Counted from the first letter of the stretch, positions 24,527 to 34,137 are shown. The stretch: DNA of 49,048 bases from an uncultured Prevotella sp. (GCA_934196725.1 CAKPWR010000013.1:1-49048), one strand, 5' to 3'. Notes: a model not told the origin generated them from the letters alone. Numbers and translations: made by a program.

Positions 24527-25699
24527 ATGATACAACTGAAAGAAAACAATGGAATACCACGCAGCCTCTTACTGACAATGGCTGTCATTGCTGGACTGAC
24601 TGTAGCCAACTGCTACTACAACCAGCCCCTACTGGAAATGATACGCCATGACCTGGGCATCAGCCAGCATAGTGCCAACCTCATCACCGTTGTCACGCAG
24701 ATAGGTTACGCCCTGGGCTTATGTTTCCTCATTCCCATGGGTGACCTCTATTCCCGTCGGCGCATCATCGTTACCAACATGACGGTGGCAGCCATCATGG
24801 CCATCATCATAGCCTTGGCACATAACGTATGGCTCATCTGGGGCGCTTCCCTCTTTCTGGGAGCCTGTTCGGTGATTCCACAATTCTTCATCCCTATCGC
24901 CGGACAGTATTCTGCGCCCAAGAACAAAAGCAGGAATATGGGAATCGTGCTTTCCGGACTCCTTACCGGCATTCTGGCTTCACGAGTCATCAGCGGATAT
25001 GTAGGCGACTGGCTAGGCTGGAGAGAAATGTTCCTCATCGCTGCTGTCGTGATGCTGATCTGCATGGCACTCACCCTTAAGATCATTCCAGAGATGAAAC
25101 GCAACTATATCGGAAGTTACAAAGGACTGATGATTACCGTCTTCGAAATCTTTGCCTATCATCCCCGCATCCGCCTCTACTCCATCCGTGCAGCCTTTGG
25201 TTTCGGCAGCATGATGGCAATTTGGTCCTGTCTGGCTTTCCGTCTAGCCCAGGCACCTTTCTTTTCAGGTAGTGAGATGGTAGGAACTTTGGGTGCCTGC
25301 GGCATCGCCGGAGCCCTTGCAGCCAGCGGTATCGGCAAACTCGTTCCGCGATACGGCATCAGAAAACTGAGTCTTTACGGAGCAGTACTCCAGATTATCG
25401 CCTGGAGCATTGCCAATCTCTACGGAGATACATACGCAGGCCTCATCATTGCCATCATTCTGGTAGACATCGGTCTGCAATGCCAGCAACTCAGCAATCA
25501 GAGTGGCTGTATCCAGGAAATCCCAGAAGCAGCCAACAGAGCCAACACCATCTTCATGACTACCTACTTTATAGGTGGATCATTAGGCACCTACTGTGCC
25601 GGCATTGCCTGGACCCAGATTGGATGGTTGGGAGTCTGTGCAGTAGGAACGGTCTTCGCCATCATCTCGCTCTGCATCTCTGTCTGCAATAGCAAATAA
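24527..25699 (+). CDS. Major facilitator superfamily transporter
   Basis: The 390-residue product has about 12 membrane segments. The N-terminus CYYNQPLLEMIRHDLGIS and the loop MGDLYSRRRII (motif A, between segments 2 and 3) match the YnfM/YgaY-like drug or sugar-efflux group. The substrate is unknown. The gene stands alone with a consensus promoter. Its last codons (NSK, stop) fall in an AATAGCAAATAAAA repeat present three times between about 25688 and 25738. Confidence 0.88.
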   Translation: MIQLKENNGIPRSLLLTMAVIAGLTVANCYYNQPLLEMIRHDLGISQHSANLITVVTQIGYALGLCFLIPMGDLYSRRRIIVTNMTVAAIMAIIIALAHNVWLIWGASLFLGACSVIPQFFIPIAGQYSAPKNKSRNMGIVLSGLLTGILASRVISGYVGDWLGWREMFLIAAVVMLICMALTLKIIPEMKRNYIGSYKGLMITVFEIFAYHPRIRLYSIRAAFGFGSMMAIWSCLAFRLAQAPFFSGSEMVGTLGACGIAGALAASGIGKLVPRYGIRKLSLYGAVLQIIAWSIANLYGDTYAGLIIAIILVDIGLQCQQLSNQSGCIQEIPEAANRANTIFMTTYFIGGSLGTYCAGIAWTQIGWLGVCAVGTVFAIISLCISVCNSK

Positions 25700-25744
25700 A
25701 AAAAAAATGAAATAGCAAATAAAACAATAGCAAATAAAAATGCA

Positions 25745-25777
25745 ACAGCAGATAGAAGAATTCAGTCTATCTGCTGT
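25745..25777. terminator. Terminator between converging MFS and helicase genes
   Basis: ACAGCAGATAGA and TCTATCTGCTGT form a perfect 12-bp stem with a 9-base loop. On the minus strand it is followed by TGCATTTTTATTTG, so it mainly serves the helicase gene. Confidence 0.75.
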
Positions 25778-25792
25778 CGCAAACAAAGAAGT

Positions 25793-28294
25793 TTAATCCA
25801 GAATGGTATACTTCGCATACTTCAGGAGCAACTGCTTGGTACCTGAATTCTGAAATTCTACAGTAGCCTTCGCATTCTCACCCTGTCCTTCCAGTTTCCG
25901 AACGACACCTACCCCGAAGCGCTGATGCTCTATCTTGCAGCCTTCCTTCAAATCCCCAAAAGAAGCTACAGAAGAAGATATCGAAGAGGCAGAAGATACC
26001 GATGAACTTCTGTTATTCCCCAATATGCGATGAGCAGCATCCAAAGCTCTTACCGATTTGAAATTACCGGAAGACAAAGACTCTCGGGAAGAAGAGGACA
26101 AGGTATCCGATGTCGGTTTAGGATCCGGACGGAACTGCGATGTTACACGCTTCCATTCCGGAACATCCTCTTCTCTATCGCTTACTCTACGCTTCTGGTC
26201 CCAAGGCATCCGTTTGCCATATCCACCACCATAAGAAGAACTTCTATCATAAGAAGAGCCGCCACCAAAGTAAGAACCCCCCATTTCATCCTGTGCCTCT
26301 ATCAGACTGTCATCAATCTCATCAATAAAACGGCTAGGATTATCAAACTCCATCTTGCCATAACGGAAACGGTTCTTGGCATTTGTCAGAATACAATGTT
26401 TCTCGGCACGGGTGATTGCCACATAAAGCAGACGGCGCTCTTCCTCCAGTTCCCTGACAGACATGGCAGCCAACGGACTCGGGAAGATATTCTCCTCCAA
26501 TCCTACTATGAAGACTGTAGCAAATTCCAAGCCTTTAGCCGCATGAACAGTCATCAGGGACACACGAGGTTCATCCTTGGCTCCCTCACTATCTGCATCC
26601 GTAAGCAACGCCACATCCTGCAGGTAATCAGTAAGAAAGGCTTCATCCATCCTACCCTCTTCCCTGCGCTCCTCGACGAAGGCAGACATACCACCCAGGA
26701 ATTCCTCCAGGTTCTCCTGTCTTGCCAGATCATCAGCATCCCTGCCACTCATGATATCCTGACTGATGCCACTCTCCTTGATGATAGCATCACCCAGTTC
26801 GTATACATCCGTAGTATGCGAACGCTCGATAAACGAAGAAATGAGCAGTCGGAAATTATCCAGTTTCGTCAATGTACCCTTGTTTACATTGAGTCCATAA
26901 TGCGTTGGTTCGCCTATCACCTCCCAGAAACTCACCTGGTTCAGATGCGCACAGTCAGCAATCTTCATCACCGTTGTTGCACCGATACCGCGAGCCGGAT
27001 AGTTGATGATACGCTTGATGGCTTCCTCATCATCCGGATTAGCCACCAGTCGGAAATAGGCGATAATATCCTTGATTTCCTTGCGCTGATAGAAGCTCAA
27101 TCCACCATAGATGCGATAAGGAATGCCCTGCTTTCTGAACTCCTCCTCAAAGCTGCGGCTCTGGGCGTTGGTACGATACAGGATGGCGAAATCATGATAT
27201 TCGCAATTATCCTGACGCTTGATGCGCTTGATGTCCTTAGCCACGATTACCGCCTCTTCCTTGTCGCTGTAAGCCGGCTTGTACTGCAGCTTCTCGCCTA
27301 CCGCATTCTCGCTATATACATCCTTCTTGATCTGATTGCGGTTATACTTAATCAGACTGTTGGCTGCCTTCACGATGGTCTGGGTAGAACGGTAGTTCTG
27401 CTCCAGTTTGAAGAGCTTTGCTTTTTGCCCTTTTATATCTTTGAACTCATCACAGAAATTCAATATATTATTTACTTCAGCTCCACGAAAGGCGTATATA
27501 CTTTGCGCATCATCACCCACAACACAAATTCTCTTTTTAGGCATCTCTTCAAAAATCAAAGAAAGAATTTTCTGCTGTAACTTATTCGTATCTTGATATT
27601 CATCAACCAAAATGTATTTAATCTTAGAAGCAAAATCTCTACAAACTTCATTTGATTTATCAGCGAACAGAACATAAGTATAATAGAGTAAATCGTCAAA
27701 ATCCATAACATTCGCCAAGCGGCAACTTTGCACATACTCAACATATATATTATATAAGGATTCGTAACTCAATCCTTGGATTTTATCAAATTCTCCAGAA
27801 TGAGCACTCAGAAATTTAGCAGGATCTTGTAAATTATTTTTAGCTTTAGAAATAATACTATGAACAAGAGCAGGTTTATATGTTCGCTCATCTAATTGCA
27901 AACCTTTAACGATAGCTTTAATTAAAGAACGAGAATCCGCTTCATCGTATATAGTAAAGTTACTATCAAAATTTTTAATGCCAAGTCTTTTCGCATTTTC
28001 ACAATGCAAAATTCTAGCAAATACACTATGAAATGTTCCCATATAAGGCTGCCTTCCAACAAAGTCATCACCCAACAAAGCAGAAAATCTTTTAACCATT
28101 TCTTTAGCAGCCTTATTGGTAAATGTCAAAACCAACAAAGATTTTAAGTCTTCATTTTGTTGAACAAGATAAGCAATCTTATAGGTAAGCACACGCGTCT
28201 TACCCGAACCGGCACCGGCAATCACCAGCGACGGTCCGTCAATATATTCTACCGCAGCACGCTGCGCTTCATTCAAGTCGTTCAGTAAATCCAT
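25793..28294 (-). CDS. UvrD/PcrA-type superfamily 1 DNA helicase
   Basis: The 833-residue product is a 3'-5' DNA helicase of repair and recombination. Motifs in order: Q motif LNEAQRAAV, Walker A AGAGSGKT (about residues 26-33), VLTFTNKAA, DEYQDTNK (about 233-240), GDDAQSIYAFRGA, LEQNYRST, SLMTVHAAKGLEF and VAITRAEKHC. The C-terminus is Ser-rich, then a PcrA-like KLEGQGENAKATVEF barrel. The start is ATG 28294 (a TTG precedes it). Residues about 43-293 are encoded by DNA far poorer in G+C than the rest, with sharp edges near 28170 and 27420, though the protein motifs there are intact. It lies downstream of mtgA on the same strand. Confidence 0.95.
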   Translation of the reverse strand: MDLLNDLNEAQRAAVEYIDGPSLVIAGAGSGKTRVLTYKIAYLVQQNEDLKSLLVLTFTNKAAKEMVKRFSALLGDDFVGRQPYMGTFHSVFARILHCENAKRLGIKNFDSNFTIYDEADSRSLIKAIVKGLQLDERTYKPALVHSIISKAKNNLQDPAKFLSAHSGEFDKIQGLSYESLYNIYVEYVQSCRLANVMDFDDLLYYTYVLFADKSNEVCRDFASKIKYILVDEYQDTNKLQQKILSLIFEEMPKKRICVVGDDAQSIYAFRGAEVNNILNFCDEFKDIKGQKAKLFKLEQNYRSTQTIVKAANSLIKYNRNQIKKDVYSENAVGEKLQYKPAYSDKEEAVIVAKDIKRIKRQDNCEYHDFAILYRTNAQSRSFEEEFRKQGIPYRIYGGLSFYQRKEIKDIIAYFRLVANPDDEEAIKRIINYPARGIGATTVMKIADCAHLNQVSFWEVIGEPTHYGLNVNKGTLTKLDNFRLLISSFIERSHTTDVYELGDAIIKESGISQDIMSGRDADDLARQENLEEFLGGMSAFVEERREEGRMDEAFLTDYLQDVALLTDADSEGAKDEPRVSLMTVHAAKGLEFATVFIVGLEENIFPSPLAAMSVRELEEERRLLYVAITRAEKHCILTNAKNRFRYGKMEFDNPSRFIDEIDDSLIEAQDEMGGSYFGGGSSYDRSSSYGGGYGKRMPWDQKRRVSDREEDVPEWKRVTSQFRPDPKPTSDTLSSSSRESLSSGNFKSVRALDAAHRILGNNRSSSVSSASSISSSVASFGDLKEGCKIEHQRFGVGVVRKLEGQGENAKATVEFQNSGTKQLLLKYAKYTILD

Positions 28295-28348
28295 CAATCA
28301 ATATTTAGCCGGAAATATAATCACTAATAATTAATCACTACTCACTCT

Positions 28349-29083
28349 TCACTTCCCCCTATATCCTCCTACAGCAGTACCCGGGTCATAATCCTCACCT
28401 TCCCGTGGAAAGGAAGGGATAAACTTCATCTGATGCTCTATCTGGCGCTGACGCTTCTTCATATAGGCACTCGGATGAAGAGAGCTGAATTTGCGGGGAT
28501 TAGGCAATGTTGCAGCAATCAAGGCACACTCGCCGCGGAAAAGATCCTGCACTTTCTTGTCGAAATGATACTCAGCCACAGCATCCACGCCATAGATTCC
28601 AGGTCCCATCTCGATACTGTTGAGATAAACCTCCATGATACGCTGCTTGCTCCACATCATTTCGATGAGAAAGGTGAAATACACCTCGAAGCCCTTGCGG
28701 GTCCATGACCTTCCCGGCCAGAGGAACACATTCTTTGCGGTCTGCTGACTGATAGTACTGGCTCCATGTACCTTTCCACCACGGGCATTGTTCTTGGCAG
28801 CATGCTCGATGGCATTGAAGTCAAAACCGTGATGCTTCAGGAACCGGGCATCCTCACTCGCCATCACTGCCACAGGCATGTGAGGTGAAATCTTATCCAT
28901 CGAAACCCAATGATGATGCAAGGTAACACTCTCTCCATCAGCTACTTGCTGGAAGCAGCGAATAAACATCAAGGGAGTGAAATACACCGGAATGAAACGA
29001 TAGGCTACAACAGCAAGAATGGTGGTACTGAAAAACAGTACCACCACCCATCTTACGATATTTCTAATCTTCTTGAGTATCAT
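28349..29083 (-). CDS. mtgA: Monofunctional peptidoglycan glycosyltransferase MtgA
   Basis: The 244-residue product polymerises lipid II into glycan strands at the outer face of the inner membrane. It has one N-terminal membrane anchor (residues about 9-30) and a GT51 domain: the catalytic Glu in [14 protein letters not shown] (near residue 80), [56 protein letters not shown] and ATLPNPRKF. It has no transpeptidase domain. Its ATG overlaps the stop of the OmpA-like gene by one base (TAATG), which implies translational coupling. Confidence 0.95.
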   Translation of the reverse strand: MILKKIRNIVRWVVVLFFSTTILAVVAYRFIPVYFTPLMFIRCFQQVADGESVTLHHHWVSMDKISPHMPVAVMASEDARFLKHHGFDFNAIEHAAKNNARGGKVHGASTISQQTAKNVFLWPGRSWTRKGFEVYFTFLIEMMWSKQRIMEVYLNSIEMGPGIYGVDAVAEYHFDKKVQDLFRGECALIAATLPNPRKFSSLHPSAYMKKRQRQIEHQMKFIPSFPREGEDYDPGTAVGGYRGK

Positions 29084-29778
29084 TATTTCAATGTACCATT
29101 GTTAGCAGCATTGATCATTGACTGAGAAGCATACATGTATACCTCTACACGACGGTTAGCCTGGCGGCCAGCTGCTGTTGAGTTGTCAGCAACAGGATTA
29201 GAAGAACCGAAACCCTGAACAGACTTGATCTGTGAATTCTTTACGCCGCAAGACATAAGATAGTTGTATACAGACTTGGCACGGTTCTCGCTCAAAGGCA
29301 AGTTGATGCCATCGTTACCAGTGCTGTCAGTATAACCCTGGATAGAAACCTCGCAGTCGGTATTATTCTTCAATACGGTAGCAAAATTAGCCAAATCGTT
29401 CTTTGCATTGGCATTGAGAACATACTTGTTGGTCTGGAAGAGGATACCAGAATCGAAGGTAACCTTTACAGCAGCCAAGCCATTGGCATCTGTTACAGTC
29501 TCAACCTGGGCATTCTTTACAGCCTCAGCCTCAGCCTTCACCTTATCCATGTGCTTGCCAATCAAGTTACCAGCAGTACCGCCTACAGCAGCACCGATAG
29601 CAGCACCGACAACAGCACCAGTACCATGGTGGCTACTATTCAACAATCCACCTACAAGTGCACCCAAGGCAGCACCTGCACCTGCACCAGCAGCTGTACC
29701 TGTCTTCTGACTTGTTCCACAACTTCCAAAAACGAGCAGCGCAGAGAGTGCTACTACAGTTAAATTCATCTTTTTCAT
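29083..29778 (-). CDS. OmpA-family lipoprotein with glycine-zipper domain
   Basis: The 231-residue product has a lipoprotein signal with Cys20 ([10 protein letters not shown]), a glycine zipper of [25 protein letters not shown] type (residues about 30-75) and a C-terminal OmpA domain (residues about 105-220) with the peptidoglycan-binding motif pattern [21 protein letters not shown] and [10 protein letters not shown]. It probably links the outer membrane to peptidoglycan. AGGAGA precedes the ATG. It is first in a unit with mtgA, and pairing a wall-binding protein with a wall synthase makes functional sense. Confidence 0.93.
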   Translation of the reverse strand: MKKMNLTVVALSALLVFGSCGTSQKTGTAAGAGAGAALGALVGGLLNSSHHGTGAVVGAAIGAAVGGTAGNLIGKHMDKVKAEAEAVKNAQVETVTDANGLAAVKVTFDSGILFQTNKYVLNANAKNDLANFATVLKNNTDCEVSIQGYTDSTGNDGINLPLSENRAKSVYNYLMSCGVKNSQIKSVQGFGSSNPVADNSTAAGRQANRRVEVYMYASQSMINAANNGTLK

Positions 29779-29812
29779 GACTTATTCTCCTATATTTTAT
29801 GTTATTTAAATG

Positions 29813-29820
29813 CAAAGATA
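29813..29820 (-). promoter_or_regulatory. Promoter of the OmpA-like/mtgA unit
   Basis: On the minus strand TAtcTTTG (then C) lies 35 bases before the ATG. The -33 region is weak (TTGG). Confidence 0.65.
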
Positions 29821-29863
29821 CGTATTTTTTCTCCAATAAGGAGAGATTTCTAATATTTTTTTG

Positions 29864-29871
29864 TATTTTTG
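29864..29871 (+). promoter_or_regulatory. proS promoter -7 element
   Basis: TAttTTTG (then C) lies 143 bases before the proS ATG, back to back with the OmpA promoter. This leaves a leader of about 135 bases (29878-30013) with no frame I can support. Confidence 0.6.
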
Positions 29872-30013
29872 CATGCAAAATTAAAGGTATTTGTCCAAAC
29901 AGGGCAAGGAAATCTCCTATTTGGGGGTGGAAAATCCCTATATGTGACGAAAAAAAAGACGATACCTTATTATTAATATAGAAAGAATAAAAAATAAAAT
30001 ATAAAATAGTAAT

Positions 30014-31495
30014 ATGGCTAAAGAACTTAAGAATTTGACCAAGCGCGCTGACAACTACAGTCAGTGGTATAATGACTTGGTGGTAAAGGCTGACCTCGCT
30101 GAGTTGTCTCCTGTTCGTGGTTGTATGATCATCAAACCATACGGTTACGCTATCTGGGAGAAGATGCAGCAGCAGCTCGACAAGATGTTTAAGCAGACAG
30201 GTGTACAGAACGCATACTTCCCTCTCCTCATCCCGAAGAGTTTCTTCTCTCGTGAGGCTGAGCACGTGGCAGGTTTCGCCAAGGAGTGTGCCGTAGTTAC
30301 CCACTACCGCCTCCGTTCTACAGAGGATGGCAAAGAGGTTGAGGTGGATCCTAACGCAAAGCTCGATGAGGAGCTCATCATCCGTCCTACTTCTGAGACT
30401 ATCATCTGGAACACCTATAAGAACTGGATTCATTCATGGCGTGATCTCCCTATCCTCTGCAACCAGTGGTGTAACGTGATGCGTTGGGAGATGCGTACCC
30501 GTCCGTTCCTCCGTACTTCTGAGTTCCTCTGGCAGGAGGGTCATACCGCTCATGCCACCAAGGAAGAGGCTGAGGCAAAGGCTCAGGAGATGCTGAAGGT
30601 TTACGCTGATTTTGCAGAGAACTACATGGGCGTTCCTGTATTGCAGGGTGTGAAGAGTGAGACTGAGCGTTTCGCCGGTGCTCTCAACACTTATACCATC
30701 GAGGCAATGATGCAGGATGGCAAGGCTCTCCAGAGCGGTACTTCTCACTTCCTGGGTCAGAACTTCGCCAAGAGTTTCGATGTAACATACTTGAACAAGG
30801 AGAACAAGCCTGAGTATGTATGGGCTACTTCATGGGGTGTTTCTACCCGACTGATGGGTGCCCTCATCATGGTTCATAGCGATGACAACGGTCTCGTATT
30901 GCCTCCAAAGCTGGCTCCTATCCAGGTGGTTATCATCCCTATCAACAAGGGCGAGGAGCAGTTGGCTCAGATTACAGCCAAGTTGCAGCCAGTCATCGAC
31001 CAGCTCCGTGAGCTCGGCATCACTGTGAAATATGATGACAATACAGCTAAGCGTCCAGGCTTCAAGTTTGCCGACTACGAGTTGAAGGGTGTACCTGTTC
31101 GTCTCGCTATGGGTGGCCGTGACTTGGAGAACAACACCATCGAGATCATGCGTCGTGATACATTGGAGAAGGAGAACGTTAGCTTCGACGGTATCGTAGA
31201 GCGCGTAAAGGATATGCTGGAAGACATCCAGAAGAACATCTTCGAGAAGGCTCGCTCTTATCGTGATGCTCACGTATATGAGTGCGACAACTACGAGGAG
31301 TTCAAGGAGCGCGTAAAGGACGGCGGTTTCTTCCTCTGCCATTGGGACGGTACAGCCGAGACCGAGGCTAAGATCAAGGAGGAGACTCAGGCAACCATCC
31401 GTTGCGTGCCATTCGCTTACGAGCAGACTCCAGGTGTAGACATGGTAAGCGGCAAGCCAGCCGTAGCACGTGTCATCATCGCAAGAAGTTATTAA
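30014..31495 (+). CDS. proS: Prolyl-tRNA synthetase ProS (archaeal/eukaryote-like class)
   Basis: The product charges tRNA-Pro with proline. The 493-residue length, lack of the YbaK-like editing insert and the presence of a C-terminal zinc-binding-like domain put it in the ProS type 3 group. Class II motifs are visible: motif 2 around [17 protein letters not shown] with the preceding [11 protein letters not shown], and motif 3 region [28 protein letters not shown]. The anticodon-binding domain follows ([12 protein letters not shown]). Codon use is strongly biased, as in gdhA. Confidence 0.97.
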   Translation: MAKELKNLTKRADNYSQWYNDLVVKADLAELSPVRGCMIIKPYGYAIWEKMQQQLDKMFKQTGVQNAYFPLLIPKSFFSREAEHVAGFAKECAVVTHYRLRSTEDGKEVEVDPNAKLDEELIIRPTSETIIWNTYKNWIHSWRDLPILCNQWCNVMRWEMRTRPFLRTSEFLWQEGHTAHATKEEAEAKAQEMLKVYADFAENYMGVPVLQGVKSETERFAGALNTYTIEAMMQDGKALQSGTSHFLGQNFAKSFDVTYLNKENKPEYVWATSWGVSTRLMGALIMVHSDDNGLVLPPKLAPIQVVIIPINKGEEQLAQITAKLQPVIDQLRELGITVKYDDNTAKRPGFKFADYELKGVPVRLAMGGRDLENNTIEIMRRDTLEKENVSFDGIVERVKDMLEDIQKNIFEKARSYRDAHVYECDNYEEFKERVKDGGFFLCHWDGTAETEAKIKEETQATIRCVPFAYEQTPGVDMVSGKPAVARVIIARSY

Positions 31496-31509
31496 TAATA
31501 TATAAAAAC

Positions 31510-31914
31510 ATGAGGCAGTTGATACTATACATCATTTTTCTGTTTTCCATGGTCTTCGCAGGCTATGGAGAGGTATCTGCTGCCTCTGTTTCTTATACCT
31601 CCGACGCTCTTCCCAAGAAGGATAAGCTGGCTAAGGTAGAGTACGACCAGCATCAGGGTGATGCGCAGCTGGAGAATGCTTCCGAGCTCGCCTATCGCAT
31701 TTGCAGCAGTCGTCCGCAGCGCTTATTGCCTAGTGGCAATATGCAGGGAAACCAATCGGCAAGTAGATTGCTTTCTTATAAATTTTATTTAATATCCACC
31801 CTTTTATCCGCTTTAGATGGTGCGATGGAGCCTTTCCGTCAGGAGACCGCCCCTATCCACTTTGATGTCGCCAGCAAATATTATGTCATTTGCCTGCGGC
31901 GTCTCCTCTGTTAG
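31510..31914 (+). CDS. Exported small protein of unknown function
   Basis: The 134-residue frame starts at ATG 31510, 14 bases after proS, with a signal peptide (MRQLILYIIFLFSMVFAGYG, cleavage likely near VSAAS). The rest has no domain I recognise and ends CLRRLLC. The codon pattern is acceptable and the signal peptide argues for a real gene, co-transcribed with proS. An inverted pair TCGCATC/GATGCGA at 31952-31975 follows. Confidence 0.6.
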   Translation: MRQLILYIIFLFSMVFAGYGEVSAASVSYTSDALPKKDKLAKVEYDQHQGDAQLENASELAYRICSSRPQRLLPSGNMQGNQSASRLLSYKFYLISTLLSALDGAMEPFRQETAPIHFDVASKYYVICLRRLLC

Positions 31915-32060
31915 CGCTTGTTTTTCTCTTATATACATATCATATCGTATGTCGCATCATCTCTGCAAGATGCGATAAGGGTAATCATACCCCTAAAACA
32001 ATAAAAACAGTTCAATATATATACATTTAAGATTAAAACAAGTAATAACATTATAAGATT

Positions 32061-32456
32061 ATGGCAAAGATCAATCATATAGAAATGGGTGAAGACGTAA
32101 TGGCACTCAATGACGTACAGGTAAAGAAGGGTTTCATGGGTTGGAGCGTCAAGCTCACCTACAAGCCAACACAGAGCAAGATCCAGATCAAGGAGAAGGA
32201 ATATACTGCTGAGGACGGAAAGAAACTTCAGAACATCCTCACTGCAGCTCCTGCAGAAGTGGAAACTGCCATCAGCAAGTTCCCGGTTTCAGCCATCAGC
32301 ATGGGCAACTTCAAGTTGCAGGCATGTCTTTCTGACGATTCTCAGTTTGCTGCCCTCCAGCTCCTCGCCTATAAGGATTTCGGCTACAAGCCTGTTACCG
32401 ACATGAAGGTTTATACCGGCAAATCTGCCGAAGTATTCTCCAGACTATTCGCATAG
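32061..32456 (+). CDS. Hypothetical cytoplasmic protein, 131 residues
   Basis: The 131-residue product begins MAKINHIEMGEDVMALNDVQ. It has no signal peptide or membrane segment and a mixed alpha/beta composition with many lysines. I do not recognise a family. Codon use fits its neighbours and a good terminator follows at 32529, so it is a real gene. The stretch 31915-32060 upstream has no full consensus promoter that I can see. Confidence 0.72.
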   Translation: MAKINHIEMGEDVMALNDVQVKKGFMGWSVKLTYKPTQSKIQIKEKEYTAEDGKKLQNILTAAPAEVETAISKFPVSAISMGNFKLQACLSDDSQFAALQLLAYKDFGYKPVTDMKVYTGKSAEVFSRLFA

Positions 32457-32528
32457 GAACTGGAGATAATATCAGAGAGGTTCACCATCTTCACAGATGG
32501 AAGAGGACTTCATTTCATGTGTTTCATG

Positions 32529-32564
32529 TGCTCCACTTTGCTCCCCGCAAGTGGAGCATTTTTT
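32529..32564 (+). terminator. Terminator after the 131-residue hypothetical gene
   Basis: TGCTCCACTT pairs with AAGTGGAGCA around a ten-base loop and is followed by TTTTTT. Confidence 0.88.
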
Positions 32565-32624
32565 ATGCCATCATTCTCAATCCGCAATATATTCTGACGC
32601 CACGCCTTCTTTCCAATCACGGTG

Positions 32625-32656
32625 CAAAGATACGACTTTTTTCCAGTACCGCCAAA
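32625..32656 (-). promoter_or_regulatory. Orphan promoter in the gene-free stretch
   Basis: On the minus strand TTTG (32656-32653), 20 bases, then TAtcTTTG (32632-32625) followed by C. This is as good as the best promoters here, yet no frame longer than about 15 codons lies downstream. Transcription would run toward 32500, antisense to the terminator and 3' end of the 131-residue gene. Confidence 0.6.
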
Positions 32657-32832
32657 AAACGCCCTGCAGAGTTCTGTTAAATGGATTTAATATTTATGGC
32701 GGATCCAGTTAATAAACCCAAGTCATAGAATTAGTTTTGAGAAAACTATATTTTGTAAATAGTTTCTGAATGTTTTGTCATTTCCATCTGTATGAATGCC
32801 TCCACGTCTTTTACCCCGATTATACCCCAAAA

Positions 32833-33010
32833 AGTGGTTACGGTTACAGAAGTTACAGTTTTTTCTGAGCCCCTACCACTCCTTCTTCCTTAGAAGGAGA
32901 TAATAATATATATATATTATTATCTATTATTATTACTTACAATCTGAAAGTACTCCGAAAAACCTATACCCCCTCCGAAGAAAACTGTAACTTCTGTAAC
33001 CGTAACCACT
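32833..33010. repeat. Perfect 30-bp inverted repeat with 118-bp AT-rich spacer
   Basis: The arm at 32833-32862 (starts AGTGGTTACGG, ends ACAGTTTT) is the exact reverse complement of 32981-33010. The spacer has CTTCTTCCTTAGAAGG (32883-32898) and GATAATAATATATATATATT (32899 onward) self-complementary words. The gene-free stretch 32457-33082 otherwise contains a terminator (32529), an orphan promoter (32625) and direct repeats at 33045. Confidence 0.9.
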
Positions 33011-33044
33011 GTAACCATCTTCGCGAAATGCCATTTTGTTAAAA

Positions 33045-33084
33045 TTTTGGTCACACAGATTTGAAGTTTTGGTCACGCAGATTT
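33045..33084. repeat. 22-bp direct repeat before the LuxR-type gene end
   Basis: TTTTGGTCACACAGATTT at 33045 recurs as TTTTGGTCACGCAGATTT at 33067, one base different. The second copy touches the stop codon region of the converging regulator gene. Confidence 0.8.
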
Positions 33085-34096
33085 ATCCCCTTACTCTCTT
33101 TTCCAATACCTTCTGCAGATTACCAGATGGATTCATCCCCAGCTTCTTTCGGATATTGCCACGCTGGGTGGTAATGTTTGATTCTGTCTTATTGAGCAGG
33201 ACACAGATTTCACTCAACTTCTTATTCTGCAGGATGAGATAGCAGATTTCCCTTTCAGACGAACTCAATTCGGGGAAGACACGTTCAAGGTTCTGCTTGC
33301 TCAATTCCCGGGTCTTGATATACTGCAATACATTATCTATCACATTCTTCTGCGATGCCTCGCCCATTAAATCCAGCAAATGCTCTGTCAGCTTCACATC
33401 ATGCTTCTCCTTAGCCAAAGCCACGTATGCCTTAACCTGTCTCTTGTTGATTCGCAACACCTGAAGCAGTTCTTCCTCTTCACGCTGCAATATTTTGTTT
33501 ACATTTACCAGATACTCGCCGTTTCTGGCAATACCCAGACTCAGCAGACTTATAAACAGCATAATCAACATCAACATAAAGAAATAATTACGCAGCGATT
33601 CGTTGCCCGTCACAATCACACAGACCAAATAAACTCCCAAGGCTATTCCCACCAGCCAACGGGTAAGACGAGCCTGATAAGCAGCCAGCGAAAAAAACAT
33701 GTTGCCGGCAAGGATGAGCATATTGATGAGAATCACCATTGTATGATCCTTCAATGTCGGAACGAAGGCACTATACAGGATGTCAAGACCTATGAAGATC
33801 TGGGTAGCAACAGCAAGGAAGACTATCCCCTTCACCACCCCGATTTTACCCAAGAGATAAGCTAAGAACGAGGACACGACAACGATGAGAAAGACGATGT
33901 TGGAAGCCGTAAAAAAAGGATCAAAGGCTCCCGACAAGCCCAGGATATTAGACAGGATACCTAGAGAAAGCATCACGGCAAAACATACCAGAAGCCACTG
34001 GCGCTGGCGATCCAGGTAATTGGACTCTCTCTTCAGCAAGGAGAATCCAAACCTACGCAACTTTGTTCTTATTGAGTTCATTTCTTTCATACTCAT
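33083..34096 (-). CDS. Membrane-anchored LuxR-type (GerE helix-turn-helix) regulator
   Basis: The 337-residue product has about five or six hydrophobic segments between residues 30 and 205, then a charged helical linker (NKILQREEEELLQVLRINKRQ) and a C-terminal LuxR-type DNA-binding domain (FPELSSSEREICYLILQNKKLSEICVLLNKTESNITTQRGNIRKKLG). No receiver or kinase domain is seen, so signal and DNA binding are in one protein, probably sensing at the membrane. Starts at 34096 or 34090 (MKEMNS) are both possible. It is divergent from the Ntn-hydrolase gene across a shared 200-base promoter region. Confidence 0.85.
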   Translation of the reverse strand: MSMKEMNSIRTKLRRFGFSLLKRESNYLDRQRQWLLVCFAVMLSLGILSNILGLSGAFDPFFTASNIVFLIVVVSSFLAYLLGKIGVVKGIVFLAVATQIFIGLDILYSAFVPTLKDHTMVILINMLILAGNMFFSLAAYQARLTRWLVGIALGVYLVCVIVTGNESLRNYFFMLMLIMLFISLLSLGIARNGEYLVNVNKILQREEEELLQVLRINKRQVKAYVALAKEKHDVKLTEHLLDLMGEASQKNVIDNVLQYIKTRELSKQNLERVFPELSSSEREICYLILQNKKLSEICVLLNKTESNITTQRGNIRKKLGMNPSGNLQKVLEKRVRG

Positions 34097-34129
34097 AGTT
34101 AATTATTTATTGATAGATGGATTTCATTG

Positions 34130-34137
34130 CAAAGATA
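34130..34137 (-). promoter_or_regulatory. Promoter -7 element of the LuxR-type gene
   Basis: On the minus strand TAtcTTTG (then C) lies 34 bases before the ATG. Confidence 0.6.

Noticed and set aside
26030..27580. Plus-strand 516-codon open frame over the helicase gene
   Set aside because: It is antisense to a helicase with all motifs; no promoter, and protein composition is typical of a complement shadow.
31402..31509. Upstream extension of the exported 134-residue frame into proS
   Set aside because: The extension lies inside the proS coding region, and a good signal peptide begins at 31510.
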